A DNA stretch of 64,000 nt. Origin: Ceratodon purpureus (Eukaryota > Streptophyta > Bryopsida > Pseudoditrichales > Ditrichaceae). The notes beneath the pieces were generated by a model that had not been told where the DNA came from, did no database searches, and worked only from the letters and a program-made list of their open reading frames with translations. Within the stretch, counting starts at the first letter, position 1; the number at the start of each line of letters is the position of its first letter. A program made the translations under genes and the position numbers. Shown in pieces: positions 36,362 through 49,103 of this stretch. Where the stretch lies: contig CM026426.1 in NCBI GenBank assembly GCA_014871385.1, positions 85,134,947 to 85,198,946 on the forward strand, read 5' to 3'.

Positions 36362-37020
36362 GTTGATCCCACCATCAATAACATCTCATTGCACCTCTGC
36401 TAGGGGCCGATCACTCTCCCACGGCCCTCATTAGTCCACACCCGAGCGTACAAAAAACCATTCGATCCACTGCCACTAAGACTCTAATCGGGGCCTATCA
36501 CACTCATACGGTCCATACTTTGAACAAACAAACAAATGACTCCTAGCTTAACTGCCCACTGCAACTCTGCTAGGGGCCGATCACTCTCCCACAGCCCACA
36601 TTAGTCCTCACCCGAGCCTTCAAAAAACCAATGAATCCACTGCCCATTGCAACTCTGATTGGGGCCTACCACACTCTCACGGTCCATACTTTGTACAAAC
36701 AAACAAATGACTCGTAGCTTAACTGCCCACTGCAACTCTGCTAGGGGCCGATCACTCTCCCACGGCCCTCATTAGTCCTCACCCGAGCCTTCAAAAAACC
36801 AATGAATCCACTGCCACTACAACTCTCATTGGGGCCAACCACTCTCATACAGTCCATACCTTGTAGAAGAATTCAGAAGAATTGAAGCTTAACTGCCCAT
36901 TCCAACTCTGCTAGGGGCCGATCACTCTCCCACGGCTCTCATTAGTCCACACCCAAGCGTATAAAAAACCAATCGATCCACTGCCTATGCAACTCTGATC
37001 GGGGCCTACCACACAACACC
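36362..37020 (+). repeat. Satellite array, ~171-bp units, upstream of gene A exon 36351
   Basis: Four units of the same satellite begin near 36390, 36560, 36730 and 36900, all in the same orientation as the 32-kb array. The array begins within about 15 bases of the splice acceptor of the ParB-like exon, so it is either intronic or in the 5' flank. Confidence 0.85.
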
Positions 37021-37168
37021 ATATTCGTTATTTTGGGAGATATTCTTGAATTTGGGAAATCAGCGTGTAGAGAAATGGCCACATTCGTGCCCTCCCATTT
37101 ACTTCAATCTTGCGGAAATCAATATTGAATCATTAAAAACACCTTGAAGGAACAATGAGGCCCATGTC

Positions 37169-38030
37169 ATTTAGGTCGAGTGGACCTAAATGCACGAACA
37201 TACAGGAGAAAACTCAGTAATGTTCATTATTTCATTAAAAACATGTTTAAAGAGAGATGATGATTAAGTCATTTAGGTCGATCACACCTAAACGCAATAT
37301 AAACAAGGAAAAAGAATATACCACGTCCCCTGTATTTTTAGTAGTAACTATTCGTTACCTTTTCTAAACCACGGTTTCAATAAAAGACAATGTCCAATCA
37401 CATAAATTACATTCGGAAATTTGAATAACACAAAAAGTGTGCAAGACAATGAGGCAAAAATAGCAGACGAGAAAATTTGACAAACAGATCAATTGTTTTA
37501 TTCAAAACATAATTACATTGAAATAACACAGAGGACTCTTATAATCGTCTATATTGTCTGCGCCATTGCTATACAGTACATAGTATCCTCTATATGGTTA
37601 TGGAGTCCCTCCATAAGCCTCAATTCTTGACTTGACAAATTCCCGTTGGCGCTGACGTGTCCACGACATTCCCTCAACCTGCATCATTGGACTATCAAGA
37701 AGACGTTGCAACTTCTGCCTACGCCTGTCACCGATGCTTGACTCTAGCAGAGAGTGGCGACGGGTACTGGATGGTTTAGAGTGGGAGTCGGCGGACTTCC
37801 TTGCCCCGGATTGTGTAGTTGTTGATCGTAGCCTCGGCATCTCCAAGGCAAGTACAAGGGGGATAAATTAGCATTGGGAAGAGATTTCGGTTTAGGTCGA
37901 ATCGACCTAAACTGCTGAGTGCAAGTGTAAAGGTCGAACGGACCTTGAACGAGGAGGCTTACACAAGCTAGAACCAGACCTAGATGAAAGTATAAAAAGA
38001 TCAATCATTTTAGGTGGCCTTGAGCTAAAA
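37169..38030. repeat. Palindrome family P2 (arm TTTAGGTCGA)
   Basis: Copies at 37169-37191 (imperfect), 37272-37292 (imperfect), 37891-37911 (perfect 10-bp arms TTTAGGTCGA and TCGACCTAAA around one base), 37930-37946 (shorter, AAGGTC/GACCTT arms) and a degenerate one near 38007. None overlaps a supported exon. The family was not seen elsewhere in the window. Confidence 0.7.
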
Positions 38031-38441
38031 TAAGGACATCAGAATGAAACATCATGAAAGAAACTTACAAGAATGAAACATCAGAAAGGAATGAAAAGCG
38101 AATACTCAGGAATGAAAACCAACCTTTGCCGGTGGTGGTGACGACATGTCCTCCACATTGTTATAAAGAGCACGCTTTGTAGGGGTAGAACTCTGTCGTT
38201 TCGGAGATAGAACCTGCAGTCCGGTCCGTGGCCACATAGGAGAAGGGGATTTCAGGGTCTTGGGAACGGACAGGTTAACCGGGCTGTCCACAACCCCTTC
38301 GTCGACAGCCATAGTTGAGTAGTCCATCGTGGATTGCGCTGTTGCAACGGATTGCAACAGAAGCCCTCTGCTACGTAAAGAGGGCCCGCAGCCATAAGCA
38401 TTATTCAAAGAATCCACTGAGGCTCGACATGCATTATCCTG
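37598..38441 (-). CDS. Two Ser/Arg-rich exons, either 5' part of gene A or a small separate gene
   Basis: Exon 38441-about 38122 follows a good acceptor (TTGCAG) and encodes a Ser/Pro-rich sequence (SPKRQSSTPTKRALYNN). It ends at a donor GTTGG. The next exon, about 37840-37598, encodes a basic sequence (RRRQKLQRLLDSPMMQVEGM) and ends in TAA. A possible internal donor (ATGCAG then GTTGAG) could instead splice toward the ParB-like exon at 36351. No domain is recognised. P2 palindromes lie in the intron and downstream. Confidence 0.4.
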
Positions 38442-38668
38442 CAATACATAAAGCGAATAGAAACATACATCCACCAATATTTCAGCAATGGTTTAGGGTT
38501 CGTCGCAAGGGGCAGAATAGATCAAGAAAGAAATATAAACTTCGTATTACAAAAGGAGTAGTCTGGATACAAAGATTACGCAAGTGGTAAAGATGTACAA
38601 TATACTAATAGCTCCGCGGCAGTTCAAAAATGTCTATTAACAAAGTAAAGAACCAAAATCATGCCAAA

Positions 38669-39829
38669 TTATGCTCTACGACTGATTGCCTCGTTAATCT
38701 TAGCGTATTGTTCACAGGTAGAACGGTCATCATAATACATTTTCTTCCCGATCGGACGCTCGGCCCTGAATCTAGCGATTGTCCCCACAAAGTGGTGTAG
38801 GTCTACAAGATATGGCAAAAGTTTCGACAACAAAAAACGATCATCTGCGGCATTGGGATTCTGGTTGTTCCAAGTGTCCGCTCAAGTGTAAGAATTATTC
38901 TGACAGTGCTTGATCAGGCTGTCGTCGATAAAAATGGTGTTGGCTTCGGAATATAGGCCACCAAATTTACGAAAGAGACCATCAGACATCGGCTTAAGGA
39001 AGATGTCCTTCTGAGTCTGGGGTTCCTTCATATATACCGGACGACCTCGCAAATCTACGCCCATAGGAACTCTCTGACAGTCCTCTTGACGTAGAATTCT
39101 GAGCGGATAGACAGGACGAATCGGACCGAACAGATAGTCGCAGATCATTTTTGTCGTCGAAGTCTTCATCGAACTCCAGACGGTTATGGTTGCGAACGTT
39201 GACAACCGACGAAGGAAATCAGCGCAATTGGGCCTGATACAAACAAGCTTGGGGCCCACGACTGTTGGCTTGGACGCTGAGTGGATGCTAAGGTCATGGC
39301 TAAGGAATGATTTTCCAGGCCAATTAGGAACACTGGAGCAGAGTATTCCATTGAGGTCGAGGACAACGTTCAACCAACCACTCTGAGGTCGCGTCGGGTC
39401 AAGACTCAATTCTTCACTAGAACTTACGTCACATACAGATGCCTCGCGCACCTAGAGAGGAAATACCAATGACAGATGGACATTACTATATTATACTAAG
39501 ACGGGGTTATACGAATGATACAATGAGGACAGTCGCAAGGCAAGTCATTACCCAAGGAAACAGTGCAACGAGATATAATGATGGATGAAATACCTGAACA
39601 TCCTCGGCTTGACCTTCTACAACATCCCGATCCTCCACAGGACCCATCGACCCTAATGAATCCTGAGGTTGATCGTGAGGAATGACCTCTACGCACGTTG
39701 GCAAGGTCAGAGCACACTGGGCCATGACATCTAAATCCATATTTGTGCGTACAGGCTCATCCGCAGTTTGGGCCATGACAACATCATCCACGATCCGAAG
39801 ATCTTCCACTTCCTCATTCACTTCGTGAC
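38669..39829 (-). pseudogene. HAD/NIF-like protein B (plant D-x-N-G motif), one in-frame stop
   Basis: Exon 39829-about 39594 is acidic; exon 39451-38669 carries a NIF/FCP1-like HAD fold. Seen motifs are VVLDLNGILCSS (motif I), TITVWSSMKTSTT (motif II region) and TIFIDDSLIKH (acidic motif III). The second motif I Asp is Asn, as I recall for a plant NIF subgroup with LD-x-NGLL. A TGA at 38882-38884 interrupts the fold, but the same frame continues 71 codons (LLSKLLPYLVDLHHFVG) to a TAA at 38669, matching the C-terminal part of the paralogues. CGA would repair it. It lies between genes A and B1, like the HAD genes beside C1. Confidence 0.65.
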
Positions 39830-39913
39830 CTGGGCATTGCAAGAGAACTATTGAATCATCAGAGAGTGATCAATGAAGCTGACATAGAAGGGATTGGTAA
39901 AAAGTTGAACAGT

Positions 39914-42635
39914 GTAGCTCGAGTCGAGCTTAACAGCCCATTTGTATTAATTACAATCGTTTTGGTACAAAATGCACATTTCAGTGAACTACTCCGGTAT
40001 TAACACCTCATCTACAAAATTCCGAGTTCACAAAATCTAAGTTTGGGAGGGACCTGAAGATGTCTCGGGAGCATCTCCCTGAGTCTGATTGTGGGGGGGA
40101 GAACGGGGTGGGCTGGGACTAGGGTCACGCATGACCTGGTCGGTGCAATGATGGCTTGGCTCAGGCACTGATGCGGGACTCGGATCCGACATTTGCAATT
40201 TTGCACCACTGGTAGGGGATCACAAAATCTCAAGCACTCGCGGAGAAGGTGGGGCGCTACCTATCGGCTGGACGTTGGGCAGAACTGGACCCGCATTCGG
40301 GAAAATAGGGACGTTACTGATGCCTTGCAGAGCCGCCTGCAGTGTCGCCTGCACAGTCTTCTCTATATCCATTTTCTGCTGTGCCATCTGATCTTGTAAC
40401 GCTTTATTCCTATCCTTGGACGCCTGTAATTCTGCGAGAAGAGCTTAAACATCCGGAGTGGGAGCGGCTCTCTCCAACGGGGATGCTTGCCGAGCTGTGG
40501 GGTTGGGCTTCTTCTTCTTCTGTGCCGGCTTTCCAGTACTTTGCGCACCGCCAGTCTTTCTCTTACTTCCGGATCCCAGCTCCGGTGCAAAACTCGGTCT
40601 TTCATCGTCCGTACGTGTAATGTCGACGTCAGGGAAATCGAGTCTTCTCCCCACTCCACCCTCAGATGCGGTCTGACTTACCGGATCAGAAGGCGGAGCA
40701 TCGCTCTCATTGCTAATGTCCGCAGCACTGGAGGAGGGCGTCTGTTCCTCGGTCGGGGCATCCTCCTCCAGATCAACATCGTCACCCTCCTCCACAGCTC
40801 TGCCTTTCCCTTTCCGCACGGCTCTGCCATATTCCAGAAAGCGTTCCATATCGACATAATAAGCGTCGACACTAAAATCGGTTGGGTCCAGAGTTAATCC
40901 TAGTGACTGAGCTTCGATCATATGAGACGAGTCACTATCATCCGCGACCACGAAAGCCAAGATCGAGAGCATCTGAAAATAACAAAGACAAGGTAAACAA
41001 GGTTTAGCTCGACTCGAGCGAAAGTGTGGAAGTGTATGCATACATGGTGCATAAGATGAAAACAGTAGAACGATTTAACTCGAGTCGAGCTAAAGTGTGG
41101 AAACACTTACCGCGGCGGCCATGAGGGACTTCGTTCCAGCATAGAGCTGATAAACCCCCCCCCCCCACCCCCCCCGAGTACTGCAGAAAGTGTCGTGGAC
41201 CTGCAGTTAGAACTCCATCCTTAACTCGGATGGATACATTGCGTACCTCCTTTCGTTGAACTTCCTGTTGTCCTTGTACAGTGGGTGGTCCGGAGTTGTG
41301 TACTTGATCAGAGGTTCAGGCATTGACCCGTCGTTCTCAAGTACATTATCATCAATGAGAAACAGGAGTTTGACGGGTTCCATCGCGATTCTGCTCTTTG
41401 GGGGGTGTCCGCCGAGTCGCTCGTTAGGAGCGAGTAAATACTCAGAATGGACTCTTCTACGACCACTCAAGGTGTTTCGCTCCACCCAAGTGAGCACCTG
41501 GGCGAAGTCCTCATCGTCTCCGCAAATGAGAAGCCAGTGGCGAACATTGTGAAACTGGGGCTGCCCATACTCATCGATCATTTTGAAGAACTCCATGAAG
41601 AAGGGGTTCTCCAAAGTGTAGTTGTGCCTCGTCTTGTAGGTTGGGAGGAACCGGAAGTCGATGATTCCGAATGTGAGTGCGCCGCCCGCCAACCTCCATA
41701 TATCGGAGGGCCAAGATCCAAAGGAGAGTCGAGGCTCCCTGATGAATGGGAGGAACCACATCTCAGCTGAAGGACACTGAAATGCATGTCGAACCTTCAG
41801 GAAGGTTTTGAAGAACTCAACCGCATATGGGGAGAGATCCTTGGCCGACTTGTTGCGGAACTGTGTAGCTCTGGAGTTAGTCCAGTACGAGTCTGGAATA
41901 CCCCAATCAAGCAGAACGTGCTTCGATTCCTTGGAGACATAGTAAGTCTTCTTGAAATGCTTCCAAGCGGGTACATCAAAGCCGTCTCTCTTGAATAAAT
42001 GGAGCGTTGGATTAATGTTGTTGAACTCCGCTTGAGCTACAGCCTTTCGTTTTCTCCGCTCCGCCCACTCCTTGACCGAGTAGCAGTCCTCCAATACACT
42101 CGTATTATGCTTGATGGTAATGTTCGGATATGTGTACTTCCGACTAGGCCCAGACTTATGCAGGATGTGCTTACACATCTTCTGGTGATCTGCCTCTGTC
42201 AAGTTCCCGAGCCATTTGAAGAACTCCCTCGGAAGCGTCCCATCCTTGTCCGGAACGAACCCCTTCTTCTCATAGAATTTCTTATGAGGAGCTTCAGTGT
42301 CGGGATCAATGAGTCCACCACATGCCGCAGACGCGATCACCTCCTTCCACAAGTCCCATGTTTCATCACTGGATGTGATGATAAACAGCTCATTTGTTAG
42401 GGAGATAGTGTTCTTCCCTCCCTTCTTCGCCACCATGGCTTGATGCTTCGCCACATCGATCATAGCGAAGCGCTCCCTGATTGCATTCACAAAGTTCTGC
42501 ATACGCACAGGAAGAAACCTTAGATGATGCTGTCTCGGAACTACTCTTTAGCTCAACTCGAGCTAAATTGATCGAGATACACCATAATATTGAAAACAAA
42601 GAAGATTATCAATATTTAGCTCGACTCGAGCTAAA
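39914..42635. repeat. Palindrome family P3 (arm TTTAGCTCGA)
   Basis: Copies at 39914-39931, 41003-41023, 41074-41094, 42548-42568 and 42615-42635. The last is perfect: 10-bp arms TTTAGCTCGA and TCGAGCTAAA around one base. Two lie in the gene B1 intron 40977-41112, two in the intron 42501-42660, and one just 3' of the B1 stop. P3 has the same length and layout as P2 but a different core. It was not seen elsewhere in the window. Confidence 0.8.
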
Positions 42636-43930
42636 CTGCTAATGTTAATGAATCAGTGAACTTACGTCGTATGTCTTCGACGCTGGATTACTTTTTGGAC
42701 CTGTACTCCTGCGGTCGGCAGCACCTGCGGCAGCATGTTTCTTTTGGGGCTTACCATACTTCACCCACAATTTTCTAGAGGCAAGTATATTGCTCGCCCA
42801 AGTTGGCTTAAAGGGTGCCAGATGGTTCACCCGATTATAGAATGCTGAGATCTTTCGCAGCTTATCTATATCAAGCGTCCAAACGATGTACACATCCCAC
42901 CTCCTGAAGTCCCTCACCAACTCCTCACTGGCGTTATCCTCGATGAGTGATTTGGACGCCGCCACGCTGTGTTGCCCGTTGATGATGTGGAATGTACAGC
43001 CCCTCAGATCCTCTTCTTGTTGAGGTCGTGCCTTCGTGTCTGGCATCAGACACAGGGTTTGCTTCTGTGTCCTATCCGGCATGTTGACCAAGTAATTCTT
43101 CATCTCCTCCATGCCCCGCTTCTCATATGCACGGATAGTCCAATGGGCCGGTGCGGGCTTGCACCGCGTCACGTCCACACTGAACTTCTTTGGTTGCCCA
43201 TTCGTTTTGAAGACGAACTCGTCCTGGCAATCAGCAAAGAAATTCTGGTAAATGCGATTGGCGTTATCGAAGTCCACGACCTCTCCAACCTTGTTCACCT
43301 TTGGGAGTTCCACGAGAACAGAGTTCAAACATGTTGCCAAGTCCTCCGCAGATAAGAGCAAGTCCTTCTTGGGCTTTGGCTTGTCAGTTTTCTTCTCAAG
43401 GCCTTTCTTCTTCAATGGTGAGTGGGGCGTGGGAGTTGCAGAAGCGCCTCGGCTTTGGGATGGAACTATTGCTCTCCCCCTACTGCGTCCTGTCTGTTGG
43501 CTCCCCATTTGACTCCCGGTTGCTGTCACTCCAGAAACGTCAACATGAGATTTTCCGAGGTTCTGCTTCACCTTTGCCTCCGTTGCGCGGAGAGCAAGGG
43601 TGCTGACAACATTCCTCAGTTTCCACGCTAGGGATTTCGCCGGGAGAGTTCGTCCATCTTTGGTTGCCCATTCCTTGTCCAGTACTTCTTGCCTCATCGT
43701 GGATACTATCTCGTCGTAAGGTGAATTGGACAGACTTTCCATTAAGGAAATGGAGTCGAAGAGATTCTCCGCTACGTCTACTACTATGGAGAAGAGGTAT
43801 GGATGAGCCCCCATAGATGAGCAGAGGATCTTTATTTGCTCTTTCCCCTTATGGTCAAACTCGGTGACCTTTGTATCCATGTCGATGACGTGGGGATCAT
43901 TGACATCACCCTTGAAAATGGTTGCGAAAA
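40037..43930 (-). pseudogene. Gene B1: ParB-like plus degenerate methyltransferase-like protein, three in-frame stops
   Basis: Exon 43930-about 42665 follows an acceptor CTCTCAG and has a Lys-rich linker, then a ParB-like core with HIINGQHSVAASKS. Exon 42500-about 41113 carries a conserved middle region (LFIITSSDETWDLWKEVI, shared with gene C1) and ends near MYPSELRMEF. After an in-frame TAA (41207-41209) the frame continues through a glycine loop (FCSTRGG) to LYAGTKSLMAAA at a donor. Exon 40976-40037 resumes with ILAFVVADDSDS, which together resemble methyltransferase motifs I and II. The tail is Ser/Glu-rich, then a short coiled coil. TAA 40445 and TGA 40220 interrupt this tail but the frame stays open to TAG 40037. 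No D-P-P-Y motif is seen. Upstream exons may exist before 43930. Confidence 0.6.
41155..41175. repeat. Homopolymer C12-A-C8 at the glycine loop of gene B1
   Basis: On the minus strand this reads as Gly codons with one Trp, exactly where paralogues have the SAM-binding glycine loop. A homopolymer of this length is prone to slippage and sequencing error, so the frame through this exon is unreliable. Confidence 0.85.
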
Positions 43931-46900
43931 CTGAGAGAACACTCGGATACGCACAGACAGACAGGGATAGGTTTTTCTTTCCAATCACTCACACAAACAG
44001 ACAGGTTTTATTTCCAATCACCAAGGTTTTATACGAATGGAAAATAAAAATCAAACAGCAAATATGGCTTACAGTATGATGCACAAACATGCAGGATGGA
44101 GGCTCCGAATGAAGAAAAGTCCACGCTCCATAAACTGGACGCGCCCGTTGTCGAGGTCTCCACTCCCAAACGGCACGGGACGAACTCTGCCACTTGCAAA
44201 TTGCAAATCCTTCGAGGATAGTACGTGAGTATAACCCTAAAACCCTCAAACAATATGAGCAGGTCTGCCGAAAACTCGCTTCTGAAACCCTAACCGTGGA
44301 TCACTCTTTCTACTCTTGAAGGCAAATAAAAGAAACACAAACCCCAGCAATGAACACCTGAAACGAAAGGCGCGCAATAACACTTCTAACCATCCGAGGA
44401 AAACATAAACCCTGCAGACCGCAGTCTATGTCAATTGAAGAACTCGCACTCTCTGGAGCAAAGAAACGAAACAAACTATATCCCTCGAACTTGCGCGATG
44501 AAACTATTTCACTGTAGCACTGTGGCGCATATAACTCAACTCTCACAAACTCGATTCCCACACACGGAAACACAGACGCAGTGAGCAAGACACAGACACA
44601 GAAAACAAGGAAGACGATGAAGAAGACCTTTGTGGACGAGGTATTGGGCGGACCAGTTCCTCTCTCGCGGGGGCCAGTGACCGCGCCGCCAAAAGGCGGA
44701 TCCCTGTCACCGTGGGTTTGGATTCGTCCTATGCCCACGGGTTAAAATGTTTTCATTCTTTATAGACCTTGAAATTTAAACTAGTAGAACTAATTTATAT
44801 ACTTAGTAATTTAAACTACTAGAAATAATGTTTCACAGTGTAGGCTAAATCTTGAAATATATTAAAATTAATCCATTCAATTAAAATTGCACTCCAAGTA
44901 TTATTTATGTATTGATGAATGGTATAAGATATTTAATCAAATTGAGTTCTACTTAATTCATATAATTCAAATATTTTAATATTATTTGAATATGAGACGT
45001 CTAAAAATTTGATTAACATGATAATCCTTTCAAATATATGAAGTTCATATTTTTTCAAAGTCGAATTTAATTTGAATACATAAGATTAGAGTTTAAATAA
45101 TAGTTTGTAATTATATAACGAAAGCATCAAATATGAATACACTATTAGTTCTTGAAAATGAATTTACTATACTCTAATTGGAAACATATTTACATAAATG
45201 TTATCATCATATGCATAAAGTACATGTTAGTATCATAATTTATCTATTATATAATAAATTATGATAGTATACTAAGGTACTAATATATTCATTTAGAATA
45301 TCATTTTTAATTAATGATTATAGTACTAGAATAATAATCTATATTTAGGTATATAAAAATCTTAAAATGATATACAAATATATTCAAGTATGTATTATAC
45401 GAAATACATTGTGTGTATATAAAACTTTTGTGTATATATACTGAATTAGAATTCTATTCCAAATAAATTCCATGCCATTTCAAAGATTTTGATAATTCAG
45501 AATTCATATACAAGCATGTACATAGATACTACAATTTAAAAATTTGATTTTCAGTACGAAATAATAATTTTAGTAATATCAGATACACTGAATGGTATTA
45601 TTAATATTTGTAAGAATTGCGAGTTAAATATTACTGGCCCTTTTTTATTTCATTTTTATGAACCTGATTCGGGTTGTGAGAAAGTGAAAATAACTTTTTA
45701 TAGGAATTTACTTTAAAGATAATTACTGCGATTCAGTCTAAATATTGTTAACCCCATATGGTTTGGTAAACCTGCTCTTTCTTACCTTAAGAAGAATTCA
45801 CCATGATGGCTCCAATAACTCACATGGGATTGGAGAACCATGACCCTTAATGTGTACTGTGAATGGAGTTGAGGTTACCAACCCAATGTGAGTTTCAATG
45901 AAACCTAAACAGGATAGGGAACTCGTTTTTTTAGGGTTCTGATGAAAAGTATTGGTAATATTTTACAATGCTTCACAACATGCTTGCATTATTTGAAGTT
46001 GGTTTAGGGTTTTGATTGTATTTGCATTTATATACATTTCTAAATCTACATTAGATTTTGATTTTTGAGTTTTTTGAATTAACTAAATTTTAATCAATTC
46101 AATAATGCTTCTTCCAATTTTGTAATAATAATTTGTAGTTATTTGACTAAGCATCAAATTTAAATACACTATTTGCAATGATAATGAATTTCATATACTC
46201 AAATTGGAAACATATTTACCTAAATATAATCATCATATTCCTAAAGTACATGATAGTATCATAATTTAATTATAATATAATAATATAGTATAGTATACCA
46301 AGGCTCTAATATATTCATTTACAATTTTATATTTAATTATTGATTATAATACGAGAATAATAATCTATATTCAAGTATATACAAATCTAAAAATGATATA
46401 CAAACATATTCAAGTATATATACGAAGTCCATTGTTAAAAATAAAAGTATTAAATTATAGAAATGAATTCATTTATTATGGCAAATTCTTTATATTTTTT
46501 AAAAGGTTTATGGTTTTTTATATTTATTCATGAGAAGCGAATATTTAAACCATGGTATGCCTTGTATGATTGGCATGGAAATTACACAAACCTTAATCAA
46601 TTCATTAATGTTCTACCTTGACTTCTATTTGTACAATTTTATTACATTCTAATAAGAAAGTGGAATGTTTGGTTCATTTGCATAATTTTAAAATACAAAA
46701 TTCATAATTCATAGATTCAAACGAAATTTACTACTACATTTATTAGATAGCATGGACATATTAGAATACAAAATATACAAATATGAAAGCATCAGATGAA
46801 ACACTGGTTTTCGTCTAGAAGAACCCTGTTTTGAAGTCATTCCATTTCAAAAATAGTTTACAATCCACACGGGGAACACCATCAGCGAAAGTTACCAAAA

Positions 46901-47272
46901 GATGAAAGTCATCTGTTTTTACATCTATGGTTTCCAAATATTGTATAATCTAACGGTCCTGCTAACTACTCCTGAAGTCCCCATTCCATATCTGAGGTGA
47001 TTAGCAGCAAAAAGTAAAATCGTAGAAGTTTATCGAAGATGCCTACAAGTTCAGGAGCAAAGAGAAAAACAGGATCAGATGGTATGATGTTTAGGGTTTA
47101 AAACGGAAAAGTGCATGTCAAAAGCAAGGACTCATCCTCCTGACAATCAGGACAAACTCAGCATCAGCCATTAAAATTCTGCGCAATACATACAGCAAAC
47201 GCAATCTATTATTATGAAAACATCAAACTGAAGACAAGGTTAAGGTTTCTATGGGGATAACAATTCACCTAC
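43931..47272. other. Upstream of gene B1 and AT-rich repeat DNA
   Basis: 43.93-44.74 kb probably holds the 5' exons and promoter of B1; a frame at 44310-44738 has no domain. From 44.76 kb the DNA becomes very AT-rich. About 320 bases at 45115-45440 recur in direct, diverged form at 46135-46440 (words such as GGAAACATATTTAC and ACTAGAATAATAATCTATAT versus ACGAGAATAATAATCTATAT). No gene is seen. Confidence 0.6.
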
Positions 47273-48413
47273 TCACTCATGTGGTGGACTCCCCAAATCC
47301 ACGCTCGCCTCCTCATTAGAATCAGGCATAGAGAAGCCCTCGCCGGAGGTGAGGGGAAACTTGATGTTGGAAGCGTTCATAATCTCCAGTTGCTCTAGAC
47401 CATGTGCAATAGTCCAATCCCACTCCACACCAGGCTGCATTAGGCGTACAATGAGGTTCCACGGGGGAATCTCTACGCCGCGACCACGGGCGCGTTCCAC
47501 CGCCATAAACCAGGGACGAAGCTCCTTCACTCCTTGTGGGGAAACAACCACCTCCCACTCGTCTGGTGGGTAACTTGACACCCTAAAACCACGGCCCGAC
47601 CTCCTTATCACAGCAAATGAACTACAAGTAGATGAAACACAAGGGAACTAAGAATGAAACAACTGTTTCGTCGCCCAAAGGAACTTATGCTTATGAAGCG
47701 GCATGGGCGGGAAGCCGAATGTTCCAGAGTAACGAAGGGGACTTTGACCAGAGTCGATAACGGGACTTTGACCGATGTGGGCTTTCGAAAGTCCAGATTT
47801 ACTTAAATGTGTCATTTTAATTTATTATTTAAGAATTGATTAATGGGATTGTATGCTTAGACAAGCATCTAGAGCCTTTCCCGATATTATATATTAATAC
47901 TACAATTATAATTATGATCATTGGTTTAATACGTTTCATTTGAATCCATAATTTATGAGTTTTTTTAAAAAAATGAATGAACCAAACTTTCCACTTTCTT
48001 ATTAGAATGTAATAAAATTGTACAAATAGAAGTCAAGGTAGAACATTAATGAATTGATTATGGTTTGTGTAATTTCCATGCCAATCATACAAGGCATACC
48101 ATGGTTTAAATATTTGCTTCTGATGAATAAATATAAAAAATTCAATCTTCTCAAAATTGTATATAATTTTCCATGATAAATGAATTGAATTCTATAATTT
48201 AATACTATTATTTTTAACAATGTACTTCGTATATATACTTGAATATATTTGTATATCATTTTTAGATTTGAATATACTTGAATATAGATTATTATTCTCG
48301 TATTATAATCAATAATTAAATATAAAATTGTAAATGAATATATTAGAGCCTTGGTATACTATACCGTATTATTATATTATAATTAAATTATGATACTATC
48401 ATGTACTTTAAGA
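46239..48413. repeat. Large AT-rich inverted repeat (~440-bp arms) around a small ORF
   Basis: The left arm (about 46239-46690) is the reverse complement of the right arm (about 47975-48413), with small differences. Matching words include CCATGGTATGCCTTGTATGA (left) and its complement at 48085-48110, and GTACATGATAGTATCATAAT (left) with its complement near 48390-48410. The spacer is about 1.28 kb and includes the ORF at 47273-47611. A short extra direct copy of part of the right arm is at 48430-48510. Confidence 0.85.
47273..47611 (-). CDS. Small ORF E, unknown, with a damaged paralogue at 63 kb
   Basis: The frame encodes up to 112 residues with YPPDEWEVVVSPQG, ELRPWFMAVERARGRG and NLIVRLMQPGVEWDWTIAHG. 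I recognise no family. It is likely real coding sequence, at least ancestrally, because a diverged copy keeps the same protein pattern at 62.8-63.4 kb (LLQPGAEWFWSIAHTIELLEI). The first codon is unclear, so it may be the last exon of a spliced gene. It sits between inverted-repeat arms. Confidence 0.45.
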   Translation of the reverse strand: MIRRSGRGFRVSSYPPDEWEVVVSPQGVKELRPWFMAVERARGRGVEIPPWNLIVRLMQPGVEWDWTIAHGLEQLEIMNASNIKFPLTSGEGFSMPDSNEEASVDLGSPPHE

Positions 48414-49103
48414 ATATTAGGCTTACACCCCATGCCAATCATACAAGGTATACCATGGTTTAAATATTTGCTTCTCATGATTAAATATTAAAAATTCAAT
48501 CTTCTAAAAAACAAGGGATATTTAGGTAATTCTGGACAAAAAAAAGTCCGAAATTCAAAAATGACCAATGCGAACTCAGCGGACCGCCGATGGATGGAGA
48601 CCACAGATGAACAGTGTCATTGTACATGAATACCACAGAATATGGAATGCAAAACTAGACATCCAGATGTGCATGGGCGGAATTTGCCACTGATGGATAT
48701 ATGAACCCGAAGATTGCGACATATAATGCAGAATAAGAGTTACAATGAATACTTTAAAGAATATCATGTTGATTCAAGTAATGAAATGTACAATACAGAG
48801 TCGGCGACCCGCCGATAATAGAACACGCTAAACTAACTAGTCCCGTAGCACTTTGAGTCATGAAGTCCTACAACATTAAGTCTACACCCAGCACTATGTA
48901 CCAAGTTGACGTAAATCCTATCACATTATAACCTACTCGGAAAACTATTTCCCTGAAAGCATAGCCGTAAGGTCAATGAGTAAATCATATATTTGAAGGC
49001 CGCACAAACGGGTCGACCAAGTCGGCGGGCAGCCGATGGAAGGTGTTCTGTTGGTCAGGAGGAGGGAAGAAGTGCAAGTTGGAGGCGAAAAAGTCCGCCT
49101 AAC
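48414..49103. other. Non-coding flank with first P1 palindromes
   Basis: No gene is supported. A partial P1 palindrome lies near 48576, a full one at 48800-48816 and another at 49021-49037, downstream of the HAD-4 stop codon. The AT-rich character ends near 48.55 kb. Confidence 0.5.

Noticed and set aside
44310-44738. Minus-strand frame as first exon of gene B1
   Set aside because: It shows no similarity to the start of gene C1 and no clear donor toward 43930, so it was not joined.
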